Source of the DNA: GCA-2731375 sp964344935
GTDB lineage: Bacteria > Pseudomonadota > Alphaproteobacteria > GCA-2731375
Assembly (NCBI GenBank): GCA_964344935.1
Contig: CAYFPL010000009.1
Span: 1 to 64,000, forward strand
Length of the DNA stretch: 64,000 bases
Reading direction: 5' to 3'
Under the pieces are notes generated by a model that was not told where the DNA came from, made no database searches, and saw only the letters and a list, made by a program, of their open reading frames with translations. Both the position numbers and the translations under genes were made by a program. Positions 53,562 to 61,393 of the stretch are shown here, in pieces. The first letter of the stretch is position 1. Each line of letters opens with the position of its first letter.

Positions 53562-55322
53562 ATGGCGAGTGAGACCACACAGCGAAAATTAGCCGCCGTG
53601 CTTGCCGCGGATGTGGTCGGATTCAGCCGCCTCATGGGGCAGGACGAAGAGGCGACCCTGGCTGAGTTGAAGGCCATTCGGGCCGGGATTGTCGACCCCA
53701 ACCTGAGCAAGCGGCATGGCACCGTGGTCAAGACCATGGGTGATGGACTGCTGATCGAATTTCCATCCATCGTCGAGGCGGTGCGCAGCGCCGTCGAGGT
53801 CCAGGAGGCCGTTGAGAATCGAAACCTTGAAAAACCGGACGAGCCTAAGATCGTTTTCCGCGTCGGTGTAAACCTCGGCGATGTCATCGTGGAAGGCGGC
53901 GATATTTTCGGCGATGGCGTCAATATCGCTGCCCGATTGCAGATGTTGGCGCAACCGGGTGGGGTCTGCATCTCGGACGATGCCTACAACCAAATTCGCG
54001 ACAAATTGGACTATCCCTTCGCGGACATGGGTGAAAGGGAAGTCAAGAACATCGCCCGGGCAATCCGCGTCTGGGGCTGGGGTGGCGAAGGCGCGGAAGC
54101 GGACCAAACGCCGGTCAAACCCGCCGCCGGACCGGGCGCCAGCCATGATAAGCCGTCCATCGCCGTCTTGCCTTTCGTCAATATGAGCCACGATTCGGAA
54201 CAGGAATTCTTCACCGACGGGATCACGGAAGACATTTTGACCGAACTTTCCCGCTTCCGGGACCTGGTAGTGATATCGCGGACATCAGCCTTTGCCTACA
54301 AGGGCAAAAACATCAGCATCCCGGAAGTGGCCAAGGAACTGGATGTCCAATACGTGGTCGAAGGCAGCGCGCGCAAGGCCGGCAACCGGGTCCGCGTCAC
54401 CGTCCAGCTGATCGACGCCGAAACGGATCAGCATATCTGGGCCGACCGGTTCGACCGCGATTTGGAGGATATTTTCGAGATCCAGGACGAACTGACCCAG
54501 GCCATCGTCGCCACCTTGCCGGGCCGGATCGAAGCCGCGGCCCTGGAGCGGGCGGAACGCAAACCGACCGGGAATATGGCGGCATATGAATACGTATTGA
54601 CGGGCAAGCGGCTGCACCACCGGAGCACTCCTGAGGACAATGCCCGTGCCCAGGAGATGCTGGACAAGGCCATCGCCCTCGACCCCAACTATGCCCATGC
54701 GCATGCATGGAAAGCCTGCGTCTTGGGACAAACCTATGCCATGGGATTGGCGGAAGACGAAGAGGCGAACTTCGCCAAAATTCGAGCGGAATTGGATACC
54801 GCAATATCGCTCGACGACAATGACAGCGACGTACATCGCATTCTTGCGGCTTTGAACTTGGTCCACGGCGAAGAGGATCAGGTGCTTTATCACCAAAAAC
54901 GGGCACTCGAATTGAATCCCAACGACGATCTCATCGTGGTGCAGCAGGGTGAAATTCTGACTTGGATAGGCCAGGCCGACGATGGCGTGGAATGGATATT
55001 GAAGGCCATGCGCCTTAATCCCTACCACCCGGAACGATTCTGGGCCCATTTGGGCCGGGCCTATTTCGCGGGCCGCCGCTATGAAGAGGCGATTGAGGCC
55101 TTTCGCCATTGCAACAATCCTGATATCGGGCAGAACGCCTGCCTTGCCGGCGCCTATGCGAAGCTGGGAGATTCAGATCGCACAGAACGCTTCAAAGCGG
55201 CGGTGTTGAAGCAGGACCCGGCGTTTTCGGCCACCGGTCATGTATCCGGCCTGCATTATTTCAACGAAGACGGCCGGGCCCATCATATCGAAACCTTGCG
55301 CGAAGCCGGACTGCCGGAATAG
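53562..55322 (+). CDS. Class III nucleotide cyclase with TolB-like and TPR regions
   Basis: A 586-residue soluble signalling protein. The N-terminal class III adenylate/guanylate cyclase domain has metal Asp17 in LAADVVGFSRLM and Asp61 in KTMGDGLLIEF. Its transition-state Asn121/Arg125 are in GDGVNIAARLQ. Lys57 may select adenine. A linker rich in Pro/Gly (about 175-200) leads to a TolB/FlgO-like region (SIAVLPFVNMSHDSEQEFF, then GITEDILTELSRF), and then TPR-type repeats to the end. The architecture is common and often multi-copy in Rhizobiales and Rhodospirillales. It has no membrane span. GGGAG precedes the ATG. Whether it makes cAMP cannot be proven here. Confidence 0.88.
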   Translation: MASETTQRKLAAVLAADVVGFSRLMGQDEEATLAELKAIRAGIVDPNLSKRHGTVVKTMGDGLLIEFPSIVEAVRSAVEVQEAVENRNLEKPDEPKIVFRVGVNLGDVIVEGGDIFGDGVNIAARLQMLAQPGGVCISDDAYNQIRDKLDYPFADMGEREVKNIARAIRVWGWGGEGAEADQTPVKPAAGPGASHDKPSIAVLPFVNMSHDSEQEFFTDGITEDILTELSRFRDLVVISRTSAFAYKGKNISIPEVAKELDVQYVVEGSARKAGNRVRVTVQLIDAETDQHIWADRFDRDLEDIFEIQDELTQAIVATLPGRIEAAALERAERKPTGNMAAYEYVLTGKRLHHRSTPEDNARAQEMLDKAIALDPNYAHAHAWKACVLGQTYAMGLAEDEEANFAKIRAELDTAISLDDNDSDVHRILAALNLVHGEEDQVLYHQKRALELNPNDDLIVVQQGEILTWIGQADDGVEWILKAMRLNPYHPERFWAHLGRAYFAGRRYEEAIEAFRHCNNPDIGQNACLAGAYAKLGDSDRTERFKAAVLKQDPAFSATGHVSGLHYFNEDGRAHHIETLREAGLPE

Positions 55323-55397
55323 CCAGAGTGCCGGGCCAGGGCGCCCCTCCCCCTTTCATAATCCCGCATCACGGCGGTAACATGAGCTGTAGAAGCC

Positions 55398-55709
55398 ATG
55401 GAGGTAACCGACGTGCGTTTGACGGAAAGCTTATTGGAAGACCGGCCCGAACAGACATTTTTCGATGACCCTGCCCTCGACCGCGCCTTTGGCGTTGTCA
55501 TGGCGCTGGCGACGGAAGTCTATGTACAGCGAAACCGCATCACCGCGCTTGAACGGGCGCTGGAAAAGGCCGGCGTCATAGATCGTGGCGAACTGGACGC
55601 CGAGCCGTCGGATGTGGAGCGGGCGGAAGAGGCACAGGACCGGGATGCTTTCGTCGAAGGTCTGATGATCAATCTACTTGGCCGGCAACAGGCCAAGGGC
55701 GCCAGCTAG
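55398..55709 (+). CDS. Small conserved-looking protein of unknown function
   Basis: A 103-residue acidic protein that I do not recognise. A central predicted helix (DRAFGVVMALATEVYVQRNRI, in part, then ITALERALEKAGVI) looks like a coiled-coil dimerisation element, and the rest is charged and probably flexible. It has no signal peptide. The stop is 23 bases before a methyltransferase gene in the same direction, so they are likely co-transcribed and may work together. Codon pattern and GC look like the neighbours, which supports a real gene. Confidence 0.6.
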   Translation: MEVTDVRLTESLLEDRPEQTFFDDPALDRAFGVVMALATEVYVQRNRITALERALEKAGVIDRGELDAEPSDVERAEEAQDRDAFVEGLMINLLGRQQAKGAS

Positions 55710-55732
55710 GCGCGGGGATCGGAGGTTCTAAC

Positions 55733-56779
55733 ATGGACGATCGCAGCTTTGTCGCGGCCCAGGATTTCCTGCTCGCCAGCAAGACATTCTGGACCACCCG
55801 TATCTACCCGGAACTGAAGGCCACTTATGAGGCCAAGGCCGCCAGGGCCGAAGCGCCCCCTACAACACCCGATGAAGTGGCAGCACTCCTGCAAGGGGAG
55901 GTACTCTATCAATATTTCGCATGGCTGGAACGCCATTTGCAGCGCTTCAAATATGCCGGCCGCTATGGCCTGGTTCCCTATCATGACGAGCGTCGGGCGG
56001 AACTTCGTGAGCAATTGGCGGGCGCTGCGCCGGAACTGGCGCCTGATCTGGAGATGCCCAATTATTACGAACGGGTGGACATCCACCAACACCCCGGCGG
56101 TGTCTGGAGCGATGAACTGGACGGCTTTGTCTATGAGCGTGGAGCCCGTTCCACCACGCCCTTGATGGGCAGCAAACATGCCGATCTGCACCACCGCTTC
56201 ACCGATCTGGTGGCGGCGAAAGGCAATGCCGCGCATATACTCGACATGGGCTGCGGCTTCGGAAAAAGTACCCATCCTTTCGCTAAAGCCTTTCCCGATG
56301 CCCAGGTGGATGCCATCGACCTGTCGGCGCCATGCGTCACCCTCGGCGCGCGGGATGCGGAATCAGAGAATGTCAGGTTCCGGCAGATGAACGCCTACGA
56401 GACCGATTATGACGACGGCAGCTTCGATCTGGTGACCTCGACCATGGTGATCCACGAACTGCCGCCCAGGGAAATCGGCCAGCTGTTCGACGAGTCGGCC
56501 CGCCTCCTAGCGCCCGGCGGACGCATGGCGCATCTGGATTTCTATGCCATCGACGGCCCCTTCGCGCGCTTCATCCACTATGGCCACGGCCGCCGCAACA
56601 ACGAACCTTTCATGGAGCCTTGGGCCGAGATGGATGTTCAGGCCAGCCTGGCCGAACGGGGCTTTATCAATATCGAGGTTATCCCTTTCCAGGAAGCCGA
56701 AGGCGTCGACCTGACCGCCGCCCAGGCCTGGCGCTTCCCGTGGACCGTGATCTATGCGGAAAAGGCGCATATGGACTGA
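55733..56779 (+). CDS. Class I SAM-dependent methyltransferase
   Basis: A 348-residue protein. An N-terminal helical region of about 150 residues (FWTTRIYPELKATYEAKAA) precedes a Rossmann methyltransferase domain with motif I ILDMGCGFGKSTHPFAKAFP, the acidic loop DAIDLSAPCV and motif IV-like DLVTSTMVIHELP. The C-terminal part resembles the UbiE/methyltransferase-11 family. The long N-terminal domain is unusual for the simplest members. The acceptor is unknown. It is preceded by the small unknown gene (23 bases) and followed by the DUF2269 operon (28 bases). Confidence 0.82.
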   Translation: MDDRSFVAAQDFLLASKTFWTTRIYPELKATYEAKAARAEAPPTTPDEVAALLQGEVLYQYFAWLERHLQRFKYAGRYGLVPYHDERRAELREQLAGAAPELAPDLEMPNYYERVDIHQHPGGVWSDELDGFVYERGARSTTPLMGSKHADLHHRFTDLVAAKGNAAHILDMGCGFGKSTHPFAKAFPDAQVDAIDLSAPCVTLGARDAESENVRFRQMNAYETDYDDGSFDLVTSTMVIHELPPREIGQLFDESARLLAPGGRMAHLDFYAIDGPFARFIHYGHGRRNNEPFMEPWAEMDVQASLAERGFINIEVIPFQEAEGVDLTAAQAWRFPWTVIYAEKAHMD

Positions 56780-56807
56780 AGAAGTCCGGCGAAGCGGAAA
56801 AATATGA

Positions 56808-57281
56808 ATGACAACGGACGTCTACGCATTCGTCAAAATTGCTCACATTTTGAGCGCCACAGTATTGTTCGGCACCGGATTAGGTATTGCGTTCTTCATG
56901 CTGAGGTCTTGGTCCAGCAGTGACATCAACGAAAAGCATTTCGCTGCCCGAAACACTGTGCTTGCAGATTATCTTTTCACGGCCCCTGCCGTGATTGTAC
57001 AGCCCGCGACCGGCGCGTGGTTGATCTGGCAAGGCGGCTATTACTGGTTGGATTTCTGGCTTGTCGCGACGTACGCGATTTACATTCTCGTAGGATTGTG
57101 TTGGCTGCCGGTGGTTTGGTTACAAATTCAACTCAAGAGAATGCTCATCCACAGCCTACAAAGTGGTGAGCCCTTGCCGCCCCGATACGATAAGTTTTTT
57201 CGGGTTTGGTTCATGCTTGGCTGGCCTGCATTCCTTGGAATAGTCGTTGTGTTCTATCTCATGGTGGCGAGACCGGTTTGA
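56808..57281 (+). CDS. DUF2269-type integral membrane protein
   Basis: A 157-residue membrane protein with four hydrophobic spans (about 5-30, 45-70, 78-105, 132-155). The opening VKIAHILSATVLFGTGLGIAFF and the central DYLFTAPAVIVQPATGAWLI segment match predicted integral membrane DUF2269 proteins. Function is unknown. The stop overlaps the next start (TTGA). The region looks richer in A and T than its neighbours, which may mean later acquisition. The three genes from here form a tight operon. Confidence 0.78.
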   Translation: MTTDVYAFVKIAHILSATVLFGTGLGIAFFMLRSWSSSDINEKHFAARNTVLADYLFTAPAVIVQPATGAWLIWQGGYYWLDFWLVATYAIYILVGLCWLPVVWLQIQLKRMLIHSLQSGEPLPPRYDKFFRVWFMLGWPAFLGIVVVFYLMVARPV

Positions 57282-57877
57282 AGAAGAATTCTCCGATCTT
57301 TGAAGCGATATTCGGCCTCTCGTGGGATGCTTTGCCGCCAGTCATGCACAAGCATTACGCTATTCGGCCTTTCAGCGATGATGTCGTCGGGGTGGAGGGT
57401 GAATTGGATGTCATGTGCAAGGGTCCGCTCAGGTACCTTGCGCCCTTGTTGAATTTCGCCGGGCAGATCCCTGCCCGCAATCAAGCGGCGGTACCGGTGA
57501 CCGTTCAGTTTCAAAGCGATCCGAACTCGGACGATTTCCAGTTTGACCGCAAATTCCACTTTCGTCGGGAGAAACCGTATTCTTTTCGTTCCCGTATGCG
57601 GCAGGTCCGAGACAACGAAGTGGTTGAAATTATGCGCTTCGGTCTGGCTTGGAAAATGAGGTACCTCTGGGATGGCGAAAAAGTCGTCCTACGCCATGCC
57701 GGCTATGCATTGGCCTTATTCGGTCGGCTGATCCCGTTGCCCCTCACTTATCTATTGGGTGCTGGCTATGCCGAAGAAATCGCCGTCGACGAGAACACAT
57801 TCGATATGAGAACCAATATCACTCATCCGTGGTGGGGTAAGGTTTACGAGTACAAAGGACGGTTCAAGGTCCTGTGA
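57278..57877 (+). CDS. DUF4166 protein
   Basis: A 199-residue DUF4166 protein (PVMHKHYAIRPFSDD, VEGELDVMCKGPLRYLAPL, FHFRREKPYSFRSRM and NTFDMRTNITHPWWGKVYEYKG). I take TTG 57278, overlapping the upstream stop as TTGA, because the family's usual start KNSPIFEAIFG lies right after it; the open frame runs 24 codons further but inside the DUF2269 gene. It is often fused to, or next to, saccharopine-dehydrogenase-like proteins, as it is here. The reaction is unknown; a link to envelope lipid or polyketide modification has been guessed for the family. Confidence 0.8.
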   Translation: MKKNSPIFEAIFGLSWDALPPVMHKHYAIRPFSDDVVGVEGELDVMCKGPLRYLAPLLNFAGQIPARNQAAVPVTVQFQSDPNSDDFQFDRKFHFRREKPYSFRSRMRQVRDNEVVEIMRFGLAWKMRYLWDGEKVVLRHAGYALALFGRLIPLPLTYLLGAGYAEEIAVDENTFDMRTNITHPWWGKVYEYKGRFKVL

Positions 57878-58971
57878 CCACACGTGTCCTCATAATTGGA
57901 GGCTATGGAAACTTCGGCAGCTTTATCTCCCGACGATTGGCAAAGGATAGGGCCATTAAACTGATCATTGGCGGGCGGTCCCTGGCAAAGGCCCGTATTC
58001 TTGCAGGTGAACTTGGCGCGGAAGCCGTCGCGTTGGACGTTGATCAGGATATTGCCGGCGCCCTTTCATCGATCCGGCCGGAAGTGGTCATCCACACATC
58101 AGGGCCGTTTCAGGGCCAAACAACACTCGTGGCTGAGGCATGCATCGCGCATGGCTGTCACTATATTGACCTGGCTGACGGGCGCGCTTTTGTTGACAAC
58201 ATCGCGTCCCTAAATCAGCGCGCCAAAGGAAAAGACGTGCTGGTGATTAGCGGCGCTAGTTCCGTGCCGGCCCTCACTTCAGCGCTCCTAGACCATATGT
58301 CGCCAAGCTTCAGACGCATGGACGATCTTTACTACGCCATCTCGACGTCCCTGAAGTTTCGTCCCGGGCCCGCCACCATCGCGGCCATATTCTCATATGT
58401 TGGCAAAAGGATCAGAACCATCTTTGATGGCGAATGGACCAATGTCTATGGTCAGCAAAGCCTACATCGCTGCTATTTTCCGGGTCTAGGCAGACGCCTC
58501 CTGGCGAATTGCGAAATCCCAGATTTGTCGCTGTTTCCAGATCGTTATCCGGACTTGAAGACAATCCGTTTCTATGCCGGCGTCGATGTAGCATTGGTGC
58601 AGATCACCCTTTGGTTGTTGTCATGGCTCGTTCGTATCGGCCTTATCCGTAAGCTAGAAAGATTAGCCGCGCCGCTGCTGAGTACCTCCCAACTATTCAA
58701 TTGGATGGGATCAGATTTGAGCGGCCTCTACTTGCGAATACGCGGCATTGGGCACGATGGCAGCGCCAAGACAACCGAGTTTCATTTGGTCGCAAGAAGC
58801 GGCCATGGCCCCAATATCCCATGCGTGCCGGCTATTCTATTGGCGCAAAAACTGGCGCGCGGCGAGATCGAGCAAAGGGGCGCAATGGCCTGTATGGGCT
58901 TTATTGCCTTGGAAGAATTCCTGGAAGACTTGAAGACATTCGATATCGAATGGTCTTTTTCGAAAAGGTAA
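57874..58971 (+). CDS. Saccharopine-dehydrogenase-like NAD(P)-binding protein
   Basis: A 365-residue oxidoreductase. The Rossmann motif is VLIIGGYGNFGSFISRRLA at the N-terminus. HTSGPFQGQTTLVAEACIAHGCHYIDLADGR (in parts) is the family-conserved catalytic face. A hydrophobic stretch near residues 240-255 (VALVQITLWLLSWLV) could touch the membrane. The GTG start overlaps the DUF4166 stop (GTGA). Members are not true saccharopine dehydrogenases; the closest known type is trans-acting enoyl reductase-like. With DUF4166 and DUF2269 it forms a recurring trio of unknown pathway. Confidence 0.8.
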   Translation: MTTRVLIIGGYGNFGSFISRRLAKDRAIKLIIGGRSLAKARILAGELGAEAVALDVDQDIAGALSSIRPEVVIHTSGPFQGQTTLVAEACIAHGCHYIDLADGRAFVDNIASLNQRAKGKDVLVISGASSVPALTSALLDHMSPSFRRMDDLYYAISTSLKFRPGPATIAAIFSYVGKRIRTIFDGEWTNVYGQQSLHRCYFPGLGRRLLANCEIPDLSLFPDRYPDLKTIRFYAGVDVALVQITLWLLSWLVRIGLIRKLERLAAPLLSTSQLFNWMGSDLSGLYLRIRGIGHDGSAKTTEFHLVARSGHGPNIPCVPAILLAQKLARGEIEQRGAMACMGFIALEEFLEDLKTFDIEWSFSKR

Positions 58972-59026
58972 TGGACCGGCGACCAAGAATAGGTGCCGGC
59001 CCTGGGAATGGAAATCCCGCTCCGCC

Positions 59027-60148
59027 CTAAAGGTTGGCGTAGCGCTTGAGATGGTGGTCCTTGTTGCCGAACATGGTGTCGATCATGGTCAGGCGCTTGA
59101 AGTAATGGCCCACGTGCAATTCGTCCGTCATGCCCATGCCGCCGTGCAATTGCACTGACTGCTGGCCCACATAACGGCCGGAATTGCCGATCTGCACCTT
59201 GGCGGCGGAAACCGCTTTCTCCCGCTCCGCCTTGTCATCTTCGTCAACCTTGAGATTGACCATGTAGCACATAGACCGGGCCTGTTCGCATTCCATGAAC
59301 ATGTCCACCATGCGGTGCTGGAGGACCTGGAACTTGGACAGCGGCACGCCGAACTGTACCCGCTGTTTCAGGTATTCGTTGGTGGTCTCCTGCAGAACGT
59401 CCATGCAGCCCACCGCCTCGGCGCAAATGGCGGCGATGGCCTGGCCGACCACTTCCTCCATCAACGCCGCACCGCCGCCCACATCGCCCAGCGGCGTGCC
59501 GGCCACACCGTTCATTTCCAATTCAGAAGCGCGCAGACCGTCGACGGTGGGATAATCCCGCCGGCTCAGACCGTCTGAATTGTTGTCCACCAGGAACAGG
59601 GTGATGCCATCCGCATCCCGGCTGTCGCCGGACGTGCGTGCCGAGACGATGATCTTGTCCGCCGTGGCGGCGTGGAAGACCACGCCCTTGTGGCCGGTGA
59701 TCTTGTAGTCATCGCCGCTGCCTTCCGCCTTGCATTCAACATCGTTGAGATCAAAGCGGGACTGCCGCTCGGCGTAGGCAAAGGCCAATTTCAATTCGCC
59801 GCCCGCCAGTTTCGGCAGCAATTCGGTCTTCTGCGCATCCGTTCCAGCCGCCATCAGGAAACCGCCGCCGATAACGATGGAGGAGAGATAGGGTTCCACC
59901 ACTAGGCCACGGCCGAATTCTTCCATCAGCACCATGGTGTCAACCGGGCCGCCGCCGATGCCGCCATATTCCTCCGGCAGGGCCAGGGCGAGCCAGCCCA
60001 GTTCGGCCATTTTCTTCCAGTTGTCTTCGCTATAGCCGATGTCGGACGCCACCAACTTGCGCCGGGCTTCCAGCTCGTATTCCTCGCGCACGAACCGCTG
60101 CACGCTGTCTTTCAGCAGTTGTTGTTCTTCGCTGAGGGAAAAATCCAT
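59027..60148 (-). CDS. Acyl-CoA dehydrogenase family protein (short type)
   Basis: A 373-residue FAD enzyme that desaturates acyl-CoA. The N-terminal MDFSLSEEQQLLKDSVQRFVREE and the ELGWLALALPEEYGGIGG core are typical. The C-terminal part has VQLHGGMGMTDELHVGHYFKRL. The catalytic Glu of the fatty-acid enzymes is not at its usual place, as is common for one subunit of heteromeric FadE-type pairs used for steroid or branched acids. It lies 63 bases after the next ACAD gene on the same strand and probably pairs with it. Confidence 0.87.
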   Translation of the reverse strand: MDFSLSEEQQLLKDSVQRFVREEYELEARRKLVASDIGYSEDNWKKMAELGWLALALPEEYGGIGGGPVDTMVLMEEFGRGLVVEPYLSSIVIGGGFLMAAGTDAQKTELLPKLAGGELKLAFAYAERQSRFDLNDVECKAEGSGDDYKITGHKGVVFHAATADKIIVSARTSGDSRDADGITLFLVDNNSDGLSRRDYPTVDGLRASELEMNGVAGTPLGDVGGGAALMEEVVGQAIAAICAEAVGCMDVLQETTNEYLKQRVQFGVPLSKFQVLQHRMVDMFMECEQARSMCYMVNLKVDEDDKAEREKAVSAAKVQIGNSGRYVGQQSVQLHGGMGMTDELHVGHYFKRLTMIDTMFGNKDHHLKRYANL

Positions 60149-60211
60149 GACGCTCTCCTACAAACCGTTTCTATTGTTGAATTAACATGATCCCGTCCCG
60201 CCGCCTAGCGC

Positions 60212-61393
60212 CTACATGCCCAGTACGGCTTTGGAGAGGATATTGCGTTGGATCTCGTTGGACCCGGCGTAAATTGCTGTCTTGCGGTAGTTGAAATATT
60301 GCGGTGCCGCGGGGGCGGCGTATTCGGGCCCGATGGACGGCTCGTTATAGCCCAGGACCAGGGCATCGCGGACATAGGGTTGGGCATAGTAGGCCACCGC
60401 CTGCATGGTCAACTCCGAGGCCAGTTGCTGCAGGTCCGTGCCGAGAATTTTCAGGTACGACGCCTCCGCGCCCGGATCTGATTTCCCCAGGGTGCGCAGT
60501 TCAAGCGCGTCGTAGGTACGAAGCTGCACTTCGTAATCGGCGACCCTGGCGGCGAAGGACGGATCGTCGATCAGGGCCTCGCCGCCAAGGCGTTCCTCTT
60601 CGGCGATGGTGCGCAAACGGTGCAATTGCTGTTTCAGCCCGCCGGTCAGGCTGTTGGAGCGCTCGAACAAGAGCAGGAACTTGGCATAGGTCCAACCCTC
60701 GTTCTCTTCCCCGATCAGGTTCTCCACCGGCACGCGGACGTCGGTGAAGAAGACGCTGTTGACCTCGTGAGAACCGTCGATGGTGATGATCGGTGTGACC
60801 TCAATGCCGGGGCTTTTCATATCAATCAACAGGAAGGAAATACCCTCCTGTGGCTTACCTTCGGTGGAGGTGCGCACCAGGCAGAAGATCCAATCTGCGT
60901 GCTGGGCCAGGGTGGTCCAGGTCTTGGTGCCGTTGACCACGTAATGATCACCGTCGCGCACCGCCCGGGTCTGCAATGAAGCCAGGTCGGAGCCCGAACC
61001 CGGCTCCGAATAGCCTTGGCACCACCAGTCCGTGCTGTCCAAAATGCGGGGCAGGAAACGCTTCTTTTGTTCGTCGTTTCCGAAGGTGAAGATGACGGGT
61101 GCCACCATGCGCACACCAAACGGCATGACCGAGGGGCAGTTGTTTTCCACCTGCTCATTCTGGAAAAGGTAATGCTGCGTCGACGACCATTCGACGCCGC
61201 CCAGTTCGACGGGCCAATGGGGCGCGAACCAACCCCGGTCGTTCAGCTTCTGCTGCCAGAAGATATAGTCCTCCTTTTCGAGGTGCAGGCCGCGGCGCAC
61301 CTTTTCGCTCAGGTCACGGGGCAGGTTGTCTTGGATGAACTGGCGCACCTCGTCCCGAAAGGCCAAATCATCTTGGTGAAAATTCAGATCCAT
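60212..61393 (-). CDS. Acyl-CoA dehydrogenase family protein
   Basis: A 393-residue FAD-dependent acyl-CoA dehydrogenase. Marks are WWCQGYSEPGSGSDLASLQTR (substrate/FAD motif), THE-region DGDHYVVNGTKTWTTLAQHAD, and the C-terminal IYAGSNEIQRNILSKAVLGM. I start at ATG 61393, overlapping the upstream stop as TGATG with GGAG 8 bases before; the open frame begins one TTG codon earlier. It is a close paralogue of the dehydrogenase at 63096. The pair 59027/60212 could form an alpha2beta2 enzyme. The acyl substrate is unknown. Confidence 0.88.
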   Translation of the reverse strand: MDLNFHQDDLAFRDEVRQFIQDNLPRDLSEKVRRGLHLEKEDYIFWQQKLNDRGWFAPHWPVELGGVEWSSTQHYLFQNEQVENNCPSVMPFGVRMVAPVIFTFGNDEQKKRFLPRILDSTDWWCQGYSEPGSGSDLASLQTRAVRDGDHYVVNGTKTWTTLAQHADWIFCLVRTSTEGKPQEGISFLLIDMKSPGIEVTPIITIDGSHEVNSVFFTDVRVPVENLIGEENEGWTYAKFLLLFERSNSLTGGLKQQLHRLRTIAEEERLGGEALIDDPSFAARVADYEVQLRTYDALELRTLGKSDPGAEASYLKILGTDLQQLASELTMQAVAYYAQPYVRDALVLGYNEPSIGPEYAAPAAPQYFNYRKTAIYAGSNEIQRNILSKAVLGM

